A stretch of 64,000 nt of DNA from an uncultured Lachnospiraceae bacterium (GCA_944381635.1 CALWLY010000002.1:1-64000), one strand, 5' to 3'. Counted from the first letter of the stretch, positions 8,252 to 17,874 are shown. Numbers and translations: made by a program. The notes: a model not told the origin generated them from the letters alone.

Positions 8252-9505
8252 CTACCGAAATTGTTTGGGGGTCAGACCAGTATATTTTTTGAATACCTTG
8301 GAAAAATAACTCTGATCTTCAAAACCTACTGCCACGGCAACATCCACAATAGAAAAATCCGTGTTTGTTAAAAGACGCTTACTCTCTTCAATGCGGACCA
8401 TGTTCAGGTATTCCTTAAAGGAAGAACCGGTGGAGTGCTTAAAGAGGGTTGAAAAATAAGAGGAATGCAGATGGACATAATCGGCAACCTCTTCCAACGT
8501 CAGAGGACGGTTAAAATGTTCGGATATGTACAGCATGGATTTTTTGATAATTTCACTGTTCTTGGAAGGAATATAGTTGAACATGCTTTCGGAAAAGGTT
8601 TCCACAATTTCCTGGAGTTTATGGCAGAGGGTATCCAGGTTGTCAATCTGCTGCAGATTCTGTAAGAACTGATTGTTCAGTTTTAAAATACTGTCTGTAG
8701 GGGCGCCGCCTTCTATAGCGGTTCTGGACAGCAGAGAACACAGTTCCAGAGCCCTTGCTTTTACCACATCCAGGCTGTTGCCCTGGGAAAACAGAACGTA
8801 GCCCAGAAGATCGTTCAAAACCGCATTGGCTTCTTTTACATCCCCTAATTTTACTTTGTTGAGCAGGATTTTCTCTTTTTCGTAAGGGTAAGTATTCTCT
8901 GAAATATTTTCAGCTTTGTAGCGCTGAATGGATTCATTGATGCGGGACTGCTGCAAAAGCTTCTGATTGTTTTGCCACAGTTCTTTCTTGCTGTCTGTGA
9001 CAACATTGGAGAACAGGTAAAAAAGCAGGTGGCTGATATGGTTTACAATGGCGGGTGCCACCACCGGAAGACTGGATGTTTCATCGTACAGTTCCAGCGC
9101 ATCGTCCGTAGTCATCGGATATTTCATGGCGATGTTGGATATCAGTGTGGAATCAGCATCATCCATCAGAAAAGGACCCACCAGAATAGAGCCTAAAAAG
9201 GTCTGTTTGCTTATCAGAGGGTAAACAATGTGGTTCAGATCTGCATAACAGGCAAAAACATAAGGTTCTCCCAGAGAAATTGCTTTTTTGCTGGCGGAAA
9301 TATGCATTTGTTCGCAGGTGTAACGGGAAGGAAGATGCTTTTGAAAAAGTTTGCAGAATTTCGGAGTTTCTCCCTCGGAAACAAGAATTCCACCCTGTTC
9401 ATTGATGATCTGAATAGGGAGTTTGATGCAGGCATGAAATGTAACTGCCATGGATTTCAGTGCTTCTTCCGGCACGATCGTGTATAATAATGGTTTCAAA
9501 ACCAT
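8252..9505 (-). CDS. AraC-family regulator with PocR sensory domain
   Basis: A 417-residue regulator. The N-terminal 160 residues match a PocR ligand-binding domain (start LLYTIVPEEALKSMAVTF, CELF-like Cys/His pattern FCKLFQKH, then HIVYPLISKQTFLGSILVGPF). A middle helical region leads to an AraC DNA-binding domain of two helix-turn-helix motifs at the C-terminus (LTLEEVADYVHLHSSYFSTLFKHSTG; FEDQSYFSKVFKKYTGLTPKQFR). The open frame extends to 9640, but that would overlap the leuS promoter. AGGAGG at 9508-9513 instead points to ATG 9505 or TTG 9499, the latter having better spacing. PocR regulators commonly control propanediol, cobalamin or corrinoid methyltransferase genes, which fits control of the convergent 4.9-8.2 kb cluster. 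Confidence 0.82.
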   Translation of the reverse strand: MVLKPLLYTIVPEEALKSMAVTFHACIKLPIQIINEQGGILVSEGETPKFCKLFQKHLPSRYTCEQMHISASKKAISLGEPYVFACYADLNHIVYPLISKQTFLGSILVGPFLMDDADSTLISNIAMKYPMTTDDALELYDETSSLPVVAPAIVNHISHLLFYLFSNVVTDSKKELWQNNQKLLQQSRINESIQRYKAENISENTYPYEKEKILLNKVKLGDVKEANAVLNDLLGYVLFSQGNSLDVVKARALELCSLLSRTAIEGGAPTDSILKLNNQFLQNLQQIDNLDTLCHKLQEIVETFSESMFNYIPSKNSEIIKKSMLYISEHFNRPLTLEEVADYVHLHSSYFSTLFKHSTGSSFKEYLNMVRIEESKRLLTNTDFSIVDVAVAVGFEDQSYFSKVFKKYTGLTPKQFR

Positions 9506-9589
9506 GTCCTCCTGTGCGTTTAAAATAGTCATGGGAGTATCATAACACATTGCGGCAAATTTTCCAAAAGATTCTCGCAGAAATTCTTG

Positions 9590-9618
9590 TTGACAAGACA
9601 GGGGGCAGACGGTAGAAT
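9590..9618 (+). promoter_or_regulatory. SigA promoter for leuS
   Basis: TTGACA (9590-9595), 17-base spacer, TAGAAT (9613-9618). It lies directly upstream of the T-box leader and inside the longer reading frame of the divergent regulator, which argues that the regulator starts further in. Confidence 0.8.
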
Positions 9619-9639
9619 TACATTTAGTTAACAGTTTCA

Positions 9640-9998
9640 TAAAATAAAAACTGTGAAAAGGAATAGTAGGAGGAAAGTTTCTCAGAGAGCTGTCGGATGG
9701 TGCGAGACAGTGAAACGTAACTTTGAACTGGCCTTTGAGTTTCCATGGTGAACAGAAGCTGCAAAATGTTTTTTGATTTCACGAGAAAAGAGCATTTTTC
9801 CAGTGATTAGTAACTAGGGACGGGTATTCCCGTTACAGAATTTAAGTGCATGAAAAGACAGGCTGGCAGAAACAACTTTTATATGTTTCTTTTATAAAAA
9901 GATTTAGCAAAATGTCCTGGTGTTTTCATGAAATAGAGTGGTACCGCGGATATTACCCCTTTCGTCTCTATCTTGTTGGAGAAGAAAGGGGTTTTTTA
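9640..9998 (+). promoter_or_regulatory. T-box riboswitch (leucine) with intrinsic terminator
   Basis: Class features of a T-box leader are present in order. An AGTA-type motif and AGAGAGC box lie near 9664-9690, and a GGATGGTGCGAGACAG element follows. The specifier region GAACTGGCC has CTG (9728-9730) as the leucine codon, and the antiterminator T-box is GTGGTACCGCGG (9938-9949). The terminator stem pairs ACCCCTTTC (9955-9963) with GAAAGGGGT (9984-9992) and ends in six Ts. By family knowledge, uncharged tRNA-Leu pairs with the specifier and T-box and permits leuS transcription. Confidence 0.93.
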
Positions 9999-10047
9999 TG
10001 CGAGCGGTAATATTTTTAGCAGAAAAAGATGCAGGAGGTAATCATCC

Positions 10048-12465
10048 ATGAAAATGGCATATGAGCCTAAAAATGTGGAAAAGAAATGGCAGAAGATTTG
10101 GGAAGATGAAAAAGCTTTCGAGGCTACAAATGATTTTTCAAAGCCTAAATACTACTGTCTGGTAGAATTCCCTTATCCGTCCGGACAGGGACTTCATGTA
10201 GGTCATCCCCGTCCGTATACGGCGCTGGATATCGTGGCAAGAAAAAGAAGAATGGAAGGCTACAACGTACTTTATCCTATGGGATGGGATGCTTTTGGAC
10301 TTCCCACTGAAAACTATGCGATCAAAAATAAAGTGCATCCTAAGATTGTTACTAAAAACAATGTGCATCGCTTTAAAGAGCAGCTTCAGGCTTTGGGATA
10401 TTCTTTTGACTGGGACAGAGAGATCAACACTACAGATCCCAACTATTATAAATGGACCCAGTGGATTTTCCTGAAACTGTTTAAGGCAGGACTGGCTTAC
10501 AAATCAGAGATGCCCATCAACTGGTGTACATCCTGTAAGGTCGGTCTGGCAAACGAAGAAGTGGTAAACGGCGTATGTGAGCGCTGCGGAAGCGAAGTAG
10601 TGCGCAAAGTCAAGAGCCAGTGGATGTTAAAGATTACAGAGTATGCGGATAAGCTGATTGACGGTCTTGACGGTGTGGATTATATCGAGAGAGTAAAAGT
10701 TTCTCAGAAAAACTGGATTGGCCGGTCTCAGGGCGCTGAGGTAGATTTCCTGATCAAAGGAAAAGAAGAAAAACTTCGCATTTATACAACAAGACCGGAT
10801 ACTTTGTTCGGCGTTACCTATATGGTACTTTCCCCGGAACACCCCTACATTGACCAGTTTGCAGATGAAATCAAAAACATGGACGAAATCCGTGCTTACC
10901 GTGAACAGGCGGCGAGAAAATCTGATTTTGAACGTGCAGAACTTGCAAAAGATAAGACCGGTGTTATGATTGACGGACTGTCTGCCGTAAACCCTGTAAA
11001 CGGAAAAGAGATTCCGATCTGGATTTCCGACTACGTTCTTATGAGCTACGGCACGGGTGCGATCATGGCTGTTCCTGCTCATGATGAAAGAGACTGGGAG
11101 TTCGCAAAGAAATTTAACATGCCGATCATTCAGGTTGTGGAAAGCAGCCAGGGTCCGGTCGATGTAAACGAAGCTGCCTTCACGGATGTGGCTACGGGAA
11201 AACTTGTAAACTCCGGATTCCTGAACGGCATGGAAGTGGCAGAAGCTAAAAAAGCAATCATTGGTTTCCTGGAAGAGAAAGGCATCGGCACACCCAAGAA
11301 AAACTATAAACTCAGAGACTGGGTGTTCTCAAGACAGCGCTACTGGGGAGAACCTATTCCGATCATTCACTGTGAGAAATGCGGTTATGTTCCGGTACCT
11401 GAAAACGAGCTTCCTCTGGAACTTCCTGATGTAGACAGCTATATGCCTACAGATAACGGCGAGTCACCTCTGGCAGCTATGAGAGACTGGGTGGAGACTA
11501 CATGTCCCTGCTGCGGCGGAAAGGCAGAGAGAGAGACAGATACCATGCCTCAGTGGGCAGGTTCTTCCTGGTATTACCTGCGTTACATCGATCCTCACAA
11601 CGATGAAGCTCTGGCAAGTCCGGAAGCTTTGAAATACTGGCTGCCCGTTGACTGGTATAACGGAGGAATGGAGCACACAACTTTGCATCTTCTTTATTCC
11701 CGTTTCTGGCATAAATTCCTTTATGACCAGGGCGTTGTTCCTACTTCGGAACCTTACCAGAAGAGAACTTCTCACGGCATGATCCTGGGTGAGAACGGTG
11801 AAAAGATGAGTAAATCCCGCGGAAACGTGGTAAACCCGGATGACATTGTCAATGAGTTTGGCGCAGATACACTGCGTACTTATGAAATGTTCATCGGCGC
11901 CTTTGATCTGAGCGCTGCATGGAGCAACGAAGGTGTAAAAGGCTGCCGCCGTTTCCTGGATCGTGTATGGAAACTCCAGGATATTGTGACAGAGGAAGAG
12001 GGATATTCCAAGGAACTGGAAACCAAAATGCATCAGACCATCAAAAAAGTTTCCAACGATTATGAAAGTCTGAAATACAATACCGGTATTGCTGCCATGA
12101 TGTCTCTGATCAACGACTTCAACCGCGTAGGAAAAATCACAAAAGACGAATTCAGAACATTCCTGATTCTGTTAAACCCGGTAGCACCTCATATGACAGA
12201 AGAGCTGTGGGAAATGATGAATTACGGCGGACGTCTCTATCAGGCACAGTGGCCTTCCTACGACGAAGCGAAAACCGTGGAATCTGTGGTGGAAATCGGT
12301 ATCCAGATCAATGGAAAAATGCGCGGAACCGTTAAGGTGGCTGCGGATATCAGCAAAGAAGACGCAATTGCAGCTGCAAAAGAGGCAGTTGCCGATAAAT
12401 TGACCGGAAACATTGTAAAAGAAATTTATGTTCCGGGACGTCTGGTAAATATTGTTCAGAAATAA
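10048..12465 (+). CDS. leuS: Leucyl-tRNA synthetase
   Basis: An 805-residue class Ia synthetase of normal bacterial length that charges tRNA-Leu. The HIGH motif is HVGH (within [18 protein letters not shown]) and the KMSKS motif is KMSKS ([10 protein letters not shown]). A CP1 editing domain lies between them ([31 protein letters not shown]) together with zinc-binding cysteines (CTSCKVG...CERCGSEV and CEKCG...CPCCGG). The start has AGGAGGT eight bases upstream. Expression is controlled by the leucine T-box directly upstream, and a terminator follows at 12522. Confidence 0.98.
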   Translation: MKMAYEPKNVEKKWQKIWEDEKAFEATNDFSKPKYYCLVEFPYPSGQGLHVGHPRPYTALDIVARKRRMEGYNVLYPMGWDAFGLPTENYAIKNKVHPKIVTKNNVHRFKEQLQALGYSFDWDREINTTDPNYYKWTQWIFLKLFKAGLAYKSEMPINWCTSCKVGLANEEVVNGVCERCGSEVVRKVKSQWMLKITEYADKLIDGLDGVDYIERVKVSQKNWIGRSQGAEVDFLIKGKEEKLRIYTTRPDTLFGVTYMVLSPEHPYIDQFADEIKNMDEIRAYREQAARKSDFERAELAKDKTGVMIDGLSAVNPVNGKEIPIWISDYVLMSYGTGAIMAVPAHDERDWEFAKKFNMPIIQVVESSQGPVDVNEAAFTDVATGKLVNSGFLNGMEVAEAKKAIIGFLEEKGIGTPKKNYKLRDWVFSRQRYWGEPIPIIHCEKCGYVPVPENELPLELPDVDSYMPTDNGESPLAAMRDWVETTCPCCGGKAERETDTMPQWAGSSWYYLRYIDPHNDEALASPEALKYWLPVDWYNGGMEHTTLHLLYSRFWHKFLYDQGVVPTSEPYQKRTSHGMILGENGEKMSKSRGNVVNPDDIVNEFGADTLRTYEMFIGAFDLSAAWSNEGVKGCRRFLDRVWKLQDIVTEEEGYSKELETKMHQTIKKVSNDYESLKYNTGIAAMMSLINDFNRVGKITKDEFRTFLILLNPVAPHMTEELWEMMNYGGRLYQAQWPSYDEAKTVESVVEIGIQINGKMRGTVKVAADISKEDAIAAAKEAVADKLTGNIVKEIYVPGRLVNIVQK

Positions 12466-12521
12466 TCATTGACGTCATAGGCGAAGGACTATGAGTTTCA
12501 TGCTTGCGTGAAAATATAAGG

Positions 12522-12563
12522 AAAAACAGGGCAGACAGTGAAAAATCTATCTACCCTGTTTTT
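12522..12563 (+). terminator. Rho-independent terminator after leuS
   Basis: AAACAGGG with AGA pairs with TCT and CCCTGTTT, one mismatch inside the stem, followed by a T run. Confidence 0.75.
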
Positions 12564-12667
12564 AAATGGAAATCGGACTGGATTTTTCCGTGGATATGAG
12601 TTATAATGAAAAATGTAAAAAGATAAGGCTTTATTTTTGTATAAAATTGATAAGGAGAATGAGGACA

Positions 12668-13036
12668 ATGAAATTTTACATTTGTGAACATTGCAAAAAC
12701 ATTATTACCTATGTGGAGCCCAGTGGAGTGCCGGTTATGTGCTGCGGCGAACCGATGAAAGAACTGGTTCCTGGAACTACTGACGGTGCAGCAGAAAAGC
12801 ATGTGCCTGTAGTAAAAAGAGAAGGAAATACTGTTACAGTGACAGTAGGAGAAGTAGAGCATCCTATGATGGAAGCACACTATATCATGTTCATTGCACT
12901 GGAAACAAAACAGGGCGTTCAGCTGAAACATTTAAAACCCGGCGAAAAACCGGAGGCTGTTTTTGCATTGAATGAAGGCGACGAAGTAGTTGCAGCTTAC
13001 GAGTACTGCAACCTGCATGGTCTCTGGAAAGCCTGA
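12668..13036 (+). CDS. dfx: Desulfoferrodoxin (superoxide reductase)
   Basis: A 122-residue class I desulfoferrodoxin. The N-terminal desulforedoxin-like FeS4 site uses CEHC and a CC pair (VMCCGEP). The catalytic Fe centre is given by EKH, EHPMMEAHYI and CNLHGLW, supplying the Glu, four His and one Cys of the family. It reduces superoxide to hydrogen peroxide in anaerobes, using rubredoxin or similar donors. The start at 12668 follows AAGGAG with ten bases spacing; an ATG at 12659 is too close to it. A TATAAT at 12602-12607 is a plausible -10 with a poor -35. The gene is monocistronic and ends at the terminator at 13063. Confidence 0.95.
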   Translation: MKFYICEHCKNIITYVEPSGVPVMCCGEPMKELVPGTTDGAAEKHVPVVKREGNTVTVTVGEVEHPMMEAHYIMFIALETKQGVQLKHLKPGEKPEAVFALNEGDEVVAAYEYCNLHGLWKA

Positions 13037-13062
13037 TCCAAACAGAATCTATGAAAATCTTG

Positions 13063-13103
13063 AAAACTGCAAGGCGGGAAAATTCCTGCTTTGCAGTTTT
13101 TTT
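13063..13103 (+). terminator. Rho-independent terminator after desulfoferrodoxin
   Basis: AAAACTGCAAGGCGGGAA pairs with TTCCTGCTTTGCAGTTTT (two G-U pairs), then a T run. It runs into the palindromic repeat that follows. Confidence 0.85.
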
Positions 13104-13240
13104 ATACGGTAGGAAACTTCATTTCCTACCGTATAAAAAATAACGCTCCGCTGTAGATGCGCACTCGCGCGAAAGGTAACCATTGCCTAACGGCATCGCG
13201 CTCGGCGCGAGTGTGTGCCAGGGCACACACTTTTTATACG
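13098..13240. repeat. Composite palindromic intergenic repeat
   Basis: Three nested inverted repeats occur in 140 bases. The first is at 13098-13140, with arms TTTATACGGTAGGAAA and the complement around CTTCA. The second pairs CACTCGCGC with GCGCGAGTG (about 13162-13212), and the third pairs GTGTGTGC with GCACACAC (13211-13230), followed by Ts. The central AGGAAA-N5-TTTCCT unit recurs twice at 45.9-46.0 kb. No gene is present. The last hairpin could also end transcription before the ABC operon at 13362. Confidence 0.75.
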
Positions 13241-13361
13241 ATAAAAACCGGACATATCTCTTTCACACAAGTTTCACATAAAAAACACACATCTTTCCTC
13301 ATTTCAACACACTTTTTGAATAATATTATTAAGTAAGTTGTACAAACAGGAGGGAAAAAGC

Positions 13362-14573
13362 ATGATTGAGATTAACCATCTGGTAAAAAAATACGGAAAT
13401 CATTATGCAGTAAATGACTTGACTTTCCGTGTGGAAAAAGGCCAGATATATGGTTTTCTTGGACCGAACGGAGCTGGAAAATCCACAACGATGAATATTA
13501 TTACGGGATATCTGGCGCCGTCTGGCGGAGAAGTTTTGGTGAATGGGTTTAATATTATGAAGGAGCCAGAGCAGGCTAAAAAATGTATCGGTTACCTTCC
13601 GGAACAGCCGCCTCTTTATCAGGATATGACCGTGGAAGAGTACTTGGAATTTGCAGCAGAGCTGAAAAAAATTCCGAGGAAGGAAAGAAAAAAAGAGATG
13701 GAGGAAGCCATGAAGGCAACCGGTATACTGGATGTGAGAAAAAGGCTGATTCGAAATCTGTCCAAAGGTTATAAGCAGAGAGTGGGGCTTGCACAGGCGC
13801 TTATGGGAAATCCCCAGGTTATTATTCTGGATGAGCCCACAGTAGGTCTTGACCCGAAGCAGATGATTGAAATGAGGGATCTGATTCGCAGTTTAAAAGA
13901 AAAGCACACTGTGATCTTAAGTTCTCATATTCTTTCAGAAGTAAGCGCGGTATGCGATCAGATTATGATTATTTCCAGAGGAAAACTGGTAGCATGCGAC
14001 ACACCGGAAGGATTGAGCCAGAGAATGCGCGGAGGCGCAGAACTGGAAGTAACTGTCCGGGCAAATGAAAACAAACTGAAAGATATTTTAAATAACATGC
14101 CGCAGGTAGAATCCTATACCGCAAAGAGTTCTTCCGAAGAAGAAACAGAAGTACATATCTTAAGTGCGGAAGGAAAAGACATCCGGGAAGAACTTTTCTA
14201 TACTTTGGCAGAAAAACGCTGCCCGATCATTGAAATGCGCATGGTAAATAAATCTCTGGAAGATATCTTCCTGGAACTGACAGAAAAACAGGGAAAAATA
14301 GATGCACGGGAAAAGAAGTCATCTCGTTTCCGGAAAAAGAAAGAAAACTGGAAGTCAAATGGCAGTGCATATTCCAATATAGATGAACTGGTTTCACAGG
14401 CGGAGAAAGAAGCAGAGCATGCATCAGGCGCTCCGGAAGATGAGAGTGTCAGTGTGAAAGAAAATGAGGATTCTGTAATCCTGACAGATGATACAGCACA
14501 GACTGCCGAACAGGATTTTACAGGCAGCGAAGCTGAAGACAACAGTGCGATGGCCAAGAAGGAGGAAAACTGA
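13362..14573 (+). CDS. ABC transporter ATP-binding protein, GldA-like
   Basis: A 403-residue ABC ATPase. Walker A is GPNGAGKST, the signature is LSKGYKQR, Walker B is VIILDEPTVGLDP, and the switch histidine is in SSHIL. The first 310 residues match the ABC-2 type ATPases of the GldA/YhaQ kind. A further 90 residues form a charged, serine- and glutamate-rich tail not needed for the fold. The start at 13362 follows AGGAGGG at seven bases. The stop is two bases from the next ORF, which encodes the fused permease and GldG-like partner, so the three genes 13362-17484 form one exporter operon. The exported substrate is unknown. Confidence 0.88.
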   Translation: MIEINHLVKKYGNHYAVNDLTFRVEKGQIYGFLGPNGAGKSTTMNIITGYLAPSGGEVLVNGFNIMKEPEQAKKCIGYLPEQPPLYQDMTVEEYLEFAAELKKIPRKERKKEMEEAMKATGILDVRKRLIRNLSKGYKQRVGLAQALMGNPQVIILDEPTVGLDPKQMIEMRDLIRSLKEKHTVILSSHILSEVSAVCDQIMIISRGKLVACDTPEGLSQRMRGGAELEVTVRANENKLKDILNNMPQVESYTAKSSSEEETEVHILSAEGKDIREELFYTLAEKRCPIIEMRMVNKSLEDIFLELTEKQGKIDAREKKSSRFRKKKENWKSNGSAYSNIDELVSQAEKEAEHASGAPEDESVSVKENEDSVILTDDTAQTAEQDFTGSEAEDNSAMAKKEEN

Positions 14574-14575
14574 AA

Positions 14576-16702
14576 ATGTTAGCGATTTATAAAAGAGAGG
14601 TAAAAGCCTATTTTCAGTCCGTCATCGGATGGCTGTTTTTGGCTGCAACAATTTTCCTGGCAGGATTGTATTTCTTTGCCATCAACCTTGTTTATGGATA
14701 CGCAGATCTTACAAATACCATAGGAAGTATTCTGTTTCTTCTGATCATAACAATTCCCATACTTTCCATGCGTATCTTATCGGAAGACAAAAAGCAGAAG
14801 ACAGATCAGCTTACACTGACATCTCCGGTCTCGATCGGAAGCATTGTAATGGGTAAATACCTGGCCATGGCGACGATATTTACCATTTCCACCCTGGTGA
14901 TCTGTACGTTTCCTCTTATCCTCTCTGCTTTCGGAGAGGTGCCTTACGGGGAAAGCTACACAGCAATTCTCGCCTATTATCTGTTTGGATTGACAGGACT
15001 TGCTATCGGTCTTTTTGTATCTTCCATTACAGAAAGCCAGGTAATTGCAGCGGTTTTAAGTTTTGGTATATTCTTTTTGGGCTATATGATGAGCAGCATC
15101 ACACAGCTCATCTCATCTACCGGAAACCTGCTGACAGATATTTTAAACTGTTTTGATTTCTATGGACGTATGATGGATATGATGCAGGGAACTTTGGAAT
15201 TAAAATCGGTTGTCTACTTCCTGACCATTATTTTCGTCTGCATATTCCTGACCATTCAGTCCATTCAGAAACGCAGATATCAGATTTCTGTAAAAAGCCT
15301 GAAAATGGGTGCTTACAGCACCAGCATGATCGCAATTGTTTTGGTTGCGGCCGTTTTTCTTAACCTTGCAGTAAACCAGCTTCCGGGCAGCATGACTGGG
15401 ATCGACGTGACAAGCCAGAAGCTTTATTCCCTTACAGATACCACAGAAGAAGTTCTGGCAAATCTGGAAGAAGATGTAACTATCTATGTTCTGGATTCCG
15501 AAGATGGCGAAGATGTCACTCTGGGACAGACACTGCAAAGATATGCCGGAGCTTCGGATCATATCAAGATCGAGTACAAAGACCCGGTAGTTTATCCTAA
15601 TTTCTACCAGGAATACACAGATGACACGACACTCAGAATGAATTCTCTGATCGTGGAAAGCAGCAAACGTTCCACAGTCATCAATTACAGTGATATTTAT
15701 GAATACGATTACAGCAGCAGTTACTATGGTCAGGTAAGCGGCTATGACGCAGAAGGCCTGCTGACAAGTGCAATCTCCTACGTAACCGGAGACGATATGC
15801 CGGTTGTTTATACTCTGGAAGGTCAGGACGAAGAAACAATTCCGGCAAGTTTTCAGGACGGCATTAAAAAACTTAATATAGAAACACAGAGTTTAAATCT
15901 TTTGACAGAAGAATCTGTGCCGGAAGATGCAGCCGGAGTTATTATCTTTGCTCCTCAGTCTGACATTTCAGAAAATGTGGCAGATCAGCTGATTGCATAT
16001 CTGGACAAAGGCGGTAAAATTTTTGTCACAACCACATATATCGACAACTTCTCTGAAACAATGCCGAACCTGTCAAAAGTTCTTGATTACTTCGGACTTT
16101 CTGTTGCAGACGGACTTGTCATGGAAGGTGACAGAAATTATTACACTCAGCTGCCTTTCTATCTGCTGCCAAATGTAGAGTATGACACGATCACAGACGG
16201 TCTCACCGGAAGCGATGATGTAATCTTTATGCCATATGCACAGGCAATCAACAAAACAGAAACGGAGGGTGTGACGGTAACCGACCTGCTCACCACATCT
16301 TCCAGCGCTTATATCAAAACAGGAGTCAACAGTCTTCAGGACATCAGACAGACCGATCACGATCCGGCAGGAACCTTTACGCTTGCAGTCAACGCGGAAA
16401 AGAGTCTGGGTGAAGATACGGAAAATACCGCACAGCTGACCCTCTACACATCATCCACTCTGTTTTCAGAAGAAGCAAACAGTCAGGTGGCTGACAGAAA
16501 ACTGAAACTCTTTACCAATACAGTGGGAACAATGGCCGGAGAAGAAACCAACGTCTCTATTCCTGTAAAATCTTATTCTATAGCTACCGTTACTGTTGAC
16601 TTTGGCAATGCGATCATGATTGCTGCTGTGATAATGGTAATCATACCTCTGACGCTTATCATTGTCGGTATCGTCAACTGGATGAGGAGACGAAAAAGAT
16701 AA
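14576..16702 (+). CDS. Fused ABC-2 permease and GldG-like auxiliary domain
   Basis: A 708-residue membrane protein. Residues 1 to about 235 hold six hydrophobic segments of an ABC-2 permease (GldF-like; MLAIYKREVKAYF at the start, SILFLLIITIPILSMRILSEDKK). Residues from about 250 resemble the extracytoplasmic GldG/ABC_transp_aux domain: an anchor helix (MIAIVLVAAVFLNLAVNQL), a DVTSQKLYSLTDTT strand-turn, and a long soluble alpha/beta part. A last transmembrane helix (about 680-700) precedes RRRKR. In Bacteroidetes GldF and GldG are separate; here they are one chain. It works with the ATPase before it and the DUF4340-like protein after it. The Gram-positive function is not known, and gliding is unlikely. 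Confidence 0.85.
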   Translation: MLAIYKREVKAYFQSVIGWLFLAATIFLAGLYFFAINLVYGYADLTNTIGSILFLLIITIPILSMRILSEDKKQKTDQLTLTSPVSIGSIVMGKYLAMATIFTISTLVICTFPLILSAFGEVPYGESYTAILAYYLFGLTGLAIGLFVSSITESQVIAAVLSFGIFFLGYMMSSITQLISSTGNLLTDILNCFDFYGRMMDMMQGTLELKSVVYFLTIIFVCIFLTIQSIQKRRYQISVKSLKMGAYSTSMIAIVLVAAVFLNLAVNQLPGSMTGIDVTSQKLYSLTDTTEEVLANLEEDVTIYVLDSEDGEDVTLGQTLQRYAGASDHIKIEYKDPVVYPNFYQEYTDDTTLRMNSLIVESSKRSTVINYSDIYEYDYSSSYYGQVSGYDAEGLLTSAISYVTGDDMPVVYTLEGQDEETIPASFQDGIKKLNIETQSLNLLTEESVPEDAAGVIIFAPQSDISENVADQLIAYLDKGGKIFVTTTYIDNFSETMPNLSKVLDYFGLSVADGLVMEGDRNYYTQLPFYLLPNVEYDTITDGLTGSDDVIFMPYAQAINKTETEGVTVTDLLTTSSSAYIKTGVNSLQDIRQTDHDPAGTFTLAVNAEKSLGEDTENTAQLTLYTSSTLFSEEANSQVADRKLKLFTNTVGTMAGEETNVSIPVKSYSIATVTVDFGNAIMIAAVIMVIIPLTLIIVGIVNWMRRRKR

Positions 16703-16800
16703 GCAAACAGTCTGAAAAATGTCAGAATCAGCCGTGCCTGGCCGAAGTAAAAACCGGCAGGCATGGCTGAAGAAAAAGAAAAGAAGGAGCAGAATCATTT

Positions 16801-17484
16801 ATGAAAAAGCAGAAAATACAGTTGATTGTATTGGCTTGTATCTGTGTTTTGTGTATTGCAGGATATTTTATTGTAAGCAACATGAATTTTTCGGAAGAAG
16901 AGACAACAGAAACTGTGCAGGTGACAGACTTTAATGCAGAAGACGTGACCGAGATTGTTGTGGAAGGGGACAATAATATCCATCTGATCAAAGACGGAGA
17001 GAGCTGGAAAAATGCAGATGATGAAAGTATGAACATTGACAGCAGCGAGGTAACTGTCATGTTAAACTCTGCAGCGGCTGTTTCCACAGACTCCGTGATA
17101 GAAAATCCGGAAGACTTGTCTCAGTACGGCGTAGACACACCTTCTAAAACGATAACACTTACCATGAGTGACTACAGCACTCTTGTGATAAAAGTCGGAA
17201 ATCAGATGGAGATGTTAGGACAGTACTATATTCAGCTGGAAGGCGATTCCAACGTATATCTTGTAACTTCCTCTGTTGTCCTGGCATTTAACAGAACACC
17301 GGAAGATCTGATCGCTGAAGACGTCTCCGGCAACGATGTATCAGGCAACGACGTATCCGGAAACAGCGTGTCAGGAAATGCCGCATCTGAGGAAACTGAG
17401 ACAGAAAGCAGCGAAGAAGAGACTGAGAGCGTACAGGAAGAATCCGTGACACAGGAAACAGAAACGGTAACTTCGGAAGAATAG
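16801..17484 (+). CDS. DUF4340-type extracytoplasmic partner of the GldFG transporter
   Basis: A 227-residue protein with an N-terminal membrane anchor (about 5-24) and an extracytoplasmic beta-rich region fitting DUF4340, a family often encoded after GldG homologues. The C-terminal 55 residues are low complexity: four five-residue repeats DVSGN/DVSGN/DVSGN/SVSGN (17320-17379), then a Glu/Ser/Thr tail. The repeat codons differ at synonymous positions, so the repeat is kept at protein level rather than being a recent DNA duplication. It is the last gene of the operon and is followed by a strong terminator. Confidence 0.75.
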   Translation: MKKQKIQLIVLACICVLCIAGYFIVSNMNFSEEETTETVQVTDFNAEDVTEIVVEGDNNIHLIKDGESWKNADDESMNIDSSEVTVMLNSAAAVSTDSVIENPEDLSQYGVDTPSKTITLTMSDYSTLVIKVGNQMEMLGQYYIQLEGDSNVYLVTSSVVLAFNRTPEDLIAEDVSGNDVSGNDVSGNSVSGNAASEETETESSEEETESVQEESVTQETETVTSEE

Positions 17485-17507
17485 TTTCGGTTTTATAAAA
17501 CAGAAAG

Positions 17508-17556
17508 ACAGACAGAGAAGACTTTTCCGATTCGGAAAAACCACTCTGTCTGTTTT
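17508..17556. terminator. Terminator between convergent genes
   Basis: ACAGACAGAG pairs with CTCTGTCTGT and ends in TTTT on the plus strand. An inner TTTTCCGA/TCGGAAAA hairpin sits in the loop. It separates the exporter operon from the minus-strand pair ending at 17569. Confidence 0.8.
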
Positions 17557-17568
17557 GGCATGTGAAGA

Positions 17569-17874
17569 CTAATTTTTTTTGTGCATGAGTTTTAAAATCT
17601 GATTCATTTTGACAATCTCTTCGGAAGAACTATGTTTTTTTAAGGCCTCTATGATAGCGGAAACTTCATCCTCTGTGAAAAGAACAGAAGCGTTTTTACT
17701 TCTCTGAGCCAAAGCCATCAGGAAAGGCATAAGTTCTTTGCGGGAAAGATTTTTCCCTTCAAAAACAAGTTTCTGAAGAAAATCCAGCTTCTCCTGTGGA
17801 ATATTCTTTACCGATTCCTCTTTCATCCATTCGGGTTTTCCGGAAGAGCCGGAATCATTCCCTGACTGATTCAT
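17569..17874 (-). CDS. Unknown small protein, second gene of a SigE-type operon
   Basis: A 101-residue protein I do not recognise. It is mostly helical and hydrophilic (SRKELMPFLMALAQRSKN, LFTEDEVSAIIEALKKHSS, KMNQILKLMHKK), with no signal peptide or membrane segment. A longer frame reaches 17940, but AAGGAGG nine bases before the ATG at 17874 fixes that start. It overlaps the end of the upstream gene by 20 bases, so the pair is co-transcribed and likely co-translated. The upstream SigE-like promoter suggests both act in the sporulating mother cell. The function is unknown. Confidence 0.65.
   Translation of the reverse strand: MNQSGNDSGSSGKPEWMKEESVKNIPQEKLDFLQKLVFEGKNLSRKELMPFLMALAQRSKNASVLFTEDEVSAIIEALKKHSSSEEIVKMNQILKLMHKKN

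Noticed and set aside
9506-9640. Longer N-terminus of the PocR/AraC regulator
   Set aside because: It would overlap the consensus leuS promoter at 9590-9618, has no ribosome binding site, and the PocR domain begins only after 9505.
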